A stretch of 7,133 bases of DNA from contig FR900110.1 of NCBI GenBank assembly GCA_000437755.1, positions 28,058 through 35,190 on the forward strand, given 5' to 3'. Below are positions 6,164 through 7,133 of this stretch, piece by piece (positions within the stretch are counted from its first letter, which is position 1; each line of letters begins with the position of its first letter). The notes beneath the pieces are model-generated. The model was given only the letters and a program-made list of their open reading frames with translations. It searched no databases and was not told the DNA's origin. The position numbers and the translations under genes were made by a program. This DNA comes from Roseburia sp. CAG:303. GTDB taxonomy: Bacteria > Bacillota > Clostridia > Lachnospirales > Lachnospiraceae.

Positions 6164-6406
6164 ATTATCAATCATACATTCCTTCTGAAGCTGCATCCCA
6201 TACCGGAAACCGGTTTTAAATCCTGCTTTCTGTGCCTGAAACTGTAATTCATACAGCTTATCCCGAATCTCTTCCTGTGTCATCGCTTCTCTGCGGTCAA
6301 GTTCCGCGGCTATCTCGCCGGCAAATTGCTCCACATTTCTGTGATCCGGCCACATATCCGGCTTTTCCAGACATATTTCGTATATTTCATCCAGTAACTC
6401 TGCCAT
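6140..6406 (-). CDS. Small helical protein of unknown function (88 aa)
   Basis: I do not recognise this gene with confidence. It encodes 88 residues, mostly charged and helical, with no signal peptide or membrane segment. A first helix covers about residues 1-14 (MAELLDEIYEICLE). A Pro-rich turn (KPDMWPD) follows, then helices at about 24-37 and 42-80, and a polar tail. The FKTGFRYGMQL segment at 63-73 has the aromatic/Gly spacing seen near the C-terminus of small Clostridia DUF6809-like proteins, but this is only a loose resemblance. Coding is supported by GGGAG with 7-nt spacing before the ATG, by its fit between flanking signals, and by the lack of any better frame. Its 3' end overlaps the terminator of the convergent XRE gene. 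A -10 box and an inverted repeat lie upstream, so it is probably transcribed separately from the WYL gene. Confidence 0.72.
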   Translation of the reverse strand: MAELLDEIYEICLEKPDMWPDHRNVEQFAGEIAAELDRREAMTQEEIRDKLYELQFQAQKAGFKTGFRYGMQLQKECMIDNKENGEDS

Positions 6407-6452
6407 ACCTTTTCTCCCTTCTTACGTCTGCTTTCGCTTTCTGACAATTATC

Positions 6453-6486
6453 ATTATAATGAGAGATTATGACAGAGAATGTCATA
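6453..6486 (-). promoter_or_regulatory. Putative promoter with inverted-repeat operator
   Basis: On the minus strand TATAAT lies at 6453-6458, about 47 nt before the small gene's ATG. No good -35 box lies 17 bp upstream. That place is occupied by a perfect inverted repeat, TATGACA-N5-TGTCATA (arms 6468-6474 and 6480-6486). ATGACA in the far arm matches TTGACA at five of six positions but sits 21 bp away, too far for a normal spacer. The arrangement suggests a regulator-dependent promoter. Which protein binds is unknown. Confidence 0.5.
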
Positions 6487-6544
6487 GTTTCATATTTTTA
6501 TACCTGTTGATCTACTTTTACCCCTTTTAATCCCTTCCCAAATG

Positions 6545-7133
6545 TTAAGTTCCTGTTCTGCCATCAAGGATTCTTACGTCATCTCCCTGGCTGCGTATCC
6601 ATCGGTTAATTCCCATTCCAAATACTTCTGCCGAAATAATGTAAGTACCCTGTTCCTTATTTTCTGATTCTATCACCGCAGTAGGAATCCTGTCAAGTAC
6701 TGCTTCCAGACTGCCGCCCCTGTATTCAAAACGTATCTTTTGCAGTTTTCCTCCATACATGAACTGTATTCTCTTACGAAATTCCCCTTCCTCAAACCGG
6801 TCCTTATACGGAATGGAAAAATGCTCCCGCAGAATCTCCAGACTTCTAATCCGGTCAATGCGGTAAATCGTCGGAAAAGAATCATTCATCACATCAAAAT
6901 CCTGCCTTACTTCGTCCTTCTCATCGATAAATGCCGTCACATAAAAATAGTATTCCGAAAACATAATGGCAACCGGCTTCAGTTTTCGCTGCACCACCTG
7001 ATTTCCTGTACTCTTTTCATATTCCACCAATATGTAATTCCGTGAATGGATCGCCTCTGCCACCTTCCACATATTTTCCATAAAACTTTTTCCATGCCTC
7101 GGCTCAATATAATGGAACTCCTCATTCTTAATC
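6545..7133 (-). CDS. WYL-domain transcriptional regulator, N-terminus cut by window edge
   Basis: The visible 195 residues are the C-terminal part of a WYL-type regulator. The frame stays open to the right edge with 17 codons before the first internal Met (7081), so that Met is not the real start. A full protein of this family usually has an N-terminal DeoR-like HTH of about 100 or more residues, which would lie outside the window. The core has VEYEKSTG followed by RKLKPVAIMFSEYYFYVTAF, the position of the family's Trp-Tyr-Leu signature, read here as Phe-Tyr-Val. DSFPTIYRIDRIRSLEIL follows, typical of the end of a WYL fold. The last 80 or so residues look like the WCX extension and end with GINRWIRSQGDDVRIL. 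WYL proteins generally sense a ligand, often nucleotide or nucleic acid, and control nearby genes. The next gene on the same strand starts 138 nt downstream. I see no clear terminator between them. Confidence 0.85.
   Translation of the reverse strand, partial: IKNEEFHYIEPRHGKSFMENMWKVAEAIHSRNYILVEYEKSTGNQVVQRKLKPVAIMFSEYYFYVTAFIDEKDEVRQDFDVMNDSFPTIYRIDRIRSLEILREHFSIPYKDRFEEGEFRKRIQFMYGGKLQKIRFEYRGGSLEAVLDRIPTAVIESENKEQGTYIISAEVFGMGINRWIRSQGDDVRILDGRTGT

Noticed and set aside
6740..7045. Frames inside the WYL gene (plus strand 6740-7045, minus strand 6673-6885)
   Set aside because: They overlap a clearly recognisable WYL coding frame and show no domain or translation signal of their own.
1..7133. 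tRNA, rRNA, riboswitch, CRISPR, insertion-sequence or prophage elements
   Set aside because: I looked in the intergenic stretches (1756-1922, 3654-3730, 4355-4430, 5589-5776, 6107-6139, 6407-6544), all under 190 bp, and saw none of their structural hallmarks.

Overview
The window looks like a chromosomal segment from a motile, Gram-positive, Clostridia-type bacterium, most likely in the Lachnospiraceae. This is an inference. It rests on moderate-to-low GC, A/T-rich intergenic DNA with near-perfect TTGACA-17-TATAAT promoters, AGGAG-type ribosome binding sites, and protein flavours typical of that group: a CsoR/CopA copper pair, a Clostridia-style chemoreceptor, a rhodanese-TtcA fusion, and small XRE and WYL regulators. 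I saw no insertion sequence, phage gene, CRISPR array, tRNA or rRNA, so this reads as ordinary core or semi-core chromosome.

Layout. (1) Positions 1-1817, minus strand: a copper-homeostasis operon. The csoR repressor comes first, then copA, a P1B copper ATPase whose C-terminal part runs off the left edge. A consensus promoter in front of csoR carries a CsoR-type palindrome in its -10/-35 spacer, so the operon is probably repressed by its own product until copper binds. (2) Positions 1882-3716, plus strand: a divergently transcribed, stand-alone transmembrane methyl-accepting chemotaxis protein, ending in a long hairpin that can serve both strands. (3) Positions 3731-4429, minus strand: a six-helix DUF308/HdeD-like membrane protein with its own consensus promoter. 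(4) Positions 4431-5645, minus strand: an N-terminal rhodanese domain fused to a TtcA-type PP-loop ATPase, probably a tRNA sulfur-transfer enzyme. Its promoter shows that the true start is well inside the longest open frame. (5) Positions 5777-6163, plus strand: a small XRE-family regulator with a strong terminator that overlaps the 3' end of the next, convergent gene. (6) Positions 6140-6486, minus strand: a small helical protein of unknown function, preceded by a -10 box and a 7-bp-arm inverted repeat. (7) Positions 6545-7133, minus strand: the C-terminal part of a WYL-domain regulator whose N-terminus lies beyond the right edge.

The genes form short independent units rather than one pathway. 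The clear functional coupling is csoR-copA. The most interesting points are the operator embedded in the csoR promoter, the rhodanese-TtcA fusion whose apparent TTG start is actually its -35 box, and the threefold internal repeat of the DUF308 protein. I did not find a convincing undescribed multi-gene system.
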